Positions 62,359-64,000 of a stretch of 64,000 nucleotides of DNA are shown piece after piece. The notes beneath the pieces were generated by a model, which was not told where the DNA came from, did not search any database, and was given only the letters and a program-made list of their open reading frames with translations. Source of the stretch: Vulcanimicrobiota bacterium (GTDB lineage Bacteria > Vulcanimicrobiota > Xenobia > Xenobiales > JADMJV01). Positions within the stretch are counted from its first letter, which is position 1. The number at the start of each line of letters is the position of its first letter. Location of the stretch: contig JAFKGI010000015.1 of assembly GCA_017307785.1 (NCBI GenBank), forward strand, positions 1 to 64,000. Reading direction: 5' to 3'. A program made the position numbers and the translations under genes.

Positions 62359-63156
62359 ATGCAGGTTCAACAATTCAACTCCCATCAAGCCCCGGTGCGG
62401 TCCTTCAAGGCTCCGCAGAGCCCTGACCCCGCTCCTCCCACGCCGCCTACCCCGCCGACCGGAGATCAGGTCGAGGTCAAGGGCCCGAGCCTGCTGGCCG
62501 GCACCGGTGGAGTTCTGGCCGGTGCCGCGGCCGGTGTTGCCAGCGGCGCTGCCACCTTCTTCTTGACCGGCCAACTGGGTCGCGTCATTCACGCGACCGC
62601 CCCTACCGTCAATCAACTGGCCCCAGGCACCAGCGGCCTGATGATTCAGGTGGCCGCCGGAGCTCTGATTGGCACCGCCGCCGCCGTGCTGGCCGGGAGC
62701 GTGGCCGGCGCCAAGGTCGCCAACGCGGCCGCTACCGGAGCTGCCAAGCCGGACATGACCGCCAATTCCAACGACGTGAAGGGCAAGAAGCTCACCGAGC
62801 AGAGTGGCGCGGAACTGCGTCAGCATCTGGGTTCGGTGGCCTCGGCCCAAAGCTACAAAGGCGCTGCCGCCGCGGGCTTTCGGGCCGGTGCCTCGCTGGG
62901 CGGACCGGCCGGTGCCGCCGCCGGCAAACTGCAGGGCCTGGTGCTGGGAGCCGCTCTCGGCAGCGTGGCCGCCCTACCTTTGATGGGCCTGGTCGCCCAC
63001 CCCGCCGTCCTCATTCCCGGCGCCATTGCCGGTGCCCTGATCGGGCGCAAGATTGGCGAACCGGTCGGATATGCAGCCGGAGCCCTGGCCCTGGGCACGG
63101 CGGGCGCCGCCAGCGCCACCGTTTACCACGGTTTCACCGGCCACAAAGCCGACTAG
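62359..63156 (+). CDS. Gly/Ala-rich membrane protein
   Basis: A 265-residue protein: a Pro-rich N terminus (SPDPAPPTPPTPPTGDQ) followed by several Gly/Ala-rich hydrophobic helices with glycine-zipper patterns (GGVLAGAAAGVASGAA, GALIGTAAAVLAGS, GAIAGALIGRKIGEPVG). Glycine-zipper proteins can form membrane oligomers or pores. No family is recognised. ATG 62359 is 7 bases after AAGGAG; ATG 62353 would be too close. The stop interlocks with the convergent Nudix gene (CTAG). Confidence 0.7.
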   Translation: MQVQQFNSHQAPVRSFKAPQSPDPAPPTPPTPPTGDQVEVKGPSLLAGTGGVLAGAAAGVASGAATFFLTGQLGRVIHATAPTVNQLAPGTSGLMIQVAAGALIGTAAAVLAGSVAGAKVANAAATGAAKPDMTANSNDVKGKKLTEQSGAELRQHLGSVASAQSYKGAAAAGFRAGASLGGPAGAAAGKLQGLVLGAALGSVAALPLMGLVAHPAVLIPGAIAGALIGRKIGEPVGYAAGALALGTAGAASATVYHGFTGHKAD

Positions 63157-63950
63157 AAGTCTCGCGCGTCCAGGTCGAACTCGTAGAGGCGAGCGGGGCG
63201 ATGGCGCCCCTGCAGGTGCAATTCGTCGGTTTCCTTGACCCCGCCCGAAGAGAGCACTTTCTTGCGAAAGTTGCGTTTGTCCAGGGTACGGCCCAGCACG
63301 ATCTCATAGGTGCGCTGCAACTGAGTCAGGGTGAATTTGTCCGGCATGAATTGGAAGGCTACGTTGGTGTCCATGATCTTGCGGCGCAGACGGCTGAGGG
63401 CCCTCTCCAGGATGCGATCATGATCGAAGGCCAGCTCGGGCAATTGGTAAATCGACCACCAGCGCACGTGCTCTCCTTCGGTGGCCTTGGGCAACTTGTC
63501 GGCCGGCACCAGCGCGTAGTAGGCCACTGTGACCACCCGCATGCGCGGGTCACGATGCGGGTGACCAAAGGTATGCAACTGCTCCAGGAAAACGTCCGAG
63601 ACACCGGTTTTTTCCATCAGTTGACGATGGGCTGCCTGGCTGATGGCCTCGTTCTCGTGGACAAAACCACCGGGTAACGCCCACTGACCCTTAAAGGGCC
63701 AATGGTCGCGGTGGATCAGCAGAACTTGCAGGTCTCGCTCGCTGAGAGTAAACACGACCAGGTCGACGGTCACGGCGGGATGGTAAAAACGGCTGGAATC
63801 ATAGGCCGCGGCATCGGAGGAGCGTTTTTCCGCCTCCACCTGGGCTTCAATTTCGGCCAGGCTGCGCACGGGGATCTCGGGGACTTTCACGTCGGCCCTT
63901 TTTTCAAGCGCCCCGCAAAGCCCTCCCCAAGAGGAAATGCCTTTGAGCAA
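63153..63950 (-). CDS. Nudix-winged-helix protein (NrtR-like)
   Basis: A 265-residue protein: about 55 variable residues, a Nudix domain (VDLVVFTLSERDLQVLLIHR, PGGFVHENEAISQAAHRQLMEKTGV) and a C-terminal winged helix (FTLTQLQRTYEIVLGRTLDKRNFRKKVLSSG). The Nudix box has Gln for the first Glu and Lys for the last, as in NrtR-type regulators where ADP-ribose is sensed rather than hydrolysed. It probably regulates NAD metabolism genes, an inference from the fold. It diverges from the start at 63966. Confidence 0.85.
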   Translation of the reverse strand: MLKGISSWGGLCGALEKRADVKVPEIPVRSLAEIEAQVEAEKRSSDAAAYDSSRFYHPAVTVDLVVFTLSERDLQVLLIHRDHWPFKGQWALPGGFVHENEAISQAAHRQLMEKTGVSDVFLEQLHTFGHPHRDPRMRVVTVAYYALVPADKLPKATEGEHVRWWSIYQLPELAFDHDRILERALSRLRRKIMDTNVAFQFMPDKFTLTQLQRTYEIVLGRTLDKRNFRKKVLSSGGVKETDELHLQGRHRPARLYEFDLDARDF

Positions 63951-63965
63951 AAGGAACAGGCCAGA

Positions 63966-64000
63966 ATGACTGAACCCCCCGCTTCGGCTCCGGGTCGTTT
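63966..64000 (+). CDS. Start of an unknown gene (3' end outside window)
   Basis: ATG 63966 has AAAAGGAA about 10 bases upstream and opens a frame (MTEPPASAPGR) to the window edge. It diverges from the Nudix-winged-helix gene. Too little is visible to name it; as the neighbour of a possible NrtR it could be a regulated target. Confidence 0.4.
   Translation, partial: MTEPPASAPGR

Noticed and set aside
1..64000. Mobile elements, prophage, CRISPR and rRNA
   Set aside because: No transposase, integrase, phage gene, regularly spaced repeats or rRNA-like stretch was seen on either strand.

Overview
This is a GC-rich bacterial chromosome segment, densely packed with genes on both strands. It carries core housekeeping genes: accDA, pyk, fabF, rnc, gatCA, der, plsY, cmk, ruvCAB, asnS, rplS, rbgA, rnhB and cysEK. 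It also has a type IV pilus retraction ATPase, c-di-GMP signalling proteins and surface-glycan genes. Two tRNA genes are present. I see no rRNA, IS element, phage gene or CRISPR array. The polar signals (PilT, GDP-mannose and UDP-sugar enzymes, many signal peptides) suggest a diderm-like, surface-associated bacterium. I cannot assign a phylum. A little-studied lineage such as Eremiobacterota/Xenobia would fit the many unrecognised proteins, but that is only a guess.

Layout. 1-9.8 kb (+): the tail of an unknown gene, a radical SAM/SPASM enzyme with a tiny zinc-ribbon partner, an HD-GYP phosphodiesterase, nrnA, mtaB, accD-accA-pyk and an ftsB-like gene, ending at tRNA-Leu. 9.9-16.3 kb: an exported-type EEP hydrolase, a secreted Ig-like protein (-), fabF-rnc-DUF167-DUF6941-like (+) and an orphan ATP-grasp enzyme. 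16.3-18.9 kb: a yeast-type cytosine deaminase (-), two overlapping nucleotidyltransferases (+) and a CBS protein (-). 18.9-33.8 kb is almost entirely on the minus strand: the operon pilT-unknown-gatC-gatA-diguanylate cyclase; the operon M16 peptidase pair-cmk-DUF512 radical SAM-der-plsY; gmd, tRNA-Glu, a cyanophycinase-like protein and a Crp/Fnr regulator.

33.8-41.8 kb (+): a response regulator, a GAF-GAF-HD-GYP protein, and then a tight operon of a degenerate phosphoglucose-isomerase-like protein, a glutamine-synthetase-like ligase, an iron alcohol dehydrogenase, an APC permease and a lipoprotein. This is my best candidate for an undescribed system, probably uptake and gamma-glutamylation/oxidation of an amine or amino-alcohol. 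41.8-47.9 kb (-): cysK-cysE, yebC-ruvC-ruvA-ruvB and asnS. 48-52.3 kb: a third nucleotidyltransferase, rplS-rbgA-rnhB, then a helix-turn-helix gene preceded by a nine-codon leader ORF and repeated GATCAGGGG sites, with a membrane zinc-ribbon gene diverging from it.

52.3-64 kb: a secreted-like unknown, a membrane-anchored subtilase, and a CapD-type dehydratase/DegT aminotransferase/phosphoglycosyl transferase trio resembling a bacillosamine-type pathway (-). A C39-like protein, manC and manB (+) follow; together with the distant gmd these give GDP-4-keto-6-deoxymannose. The window closes with a Gly/Ala-rich membrane protein and a Nudix-winged-helix protein.

Genes often overlap by 4 nt, starts are often GTG or TTG, and several convergent pairs interlock at their stop codons. 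Where I moved a start inward from the longest open frame, the reason is given in the entry.
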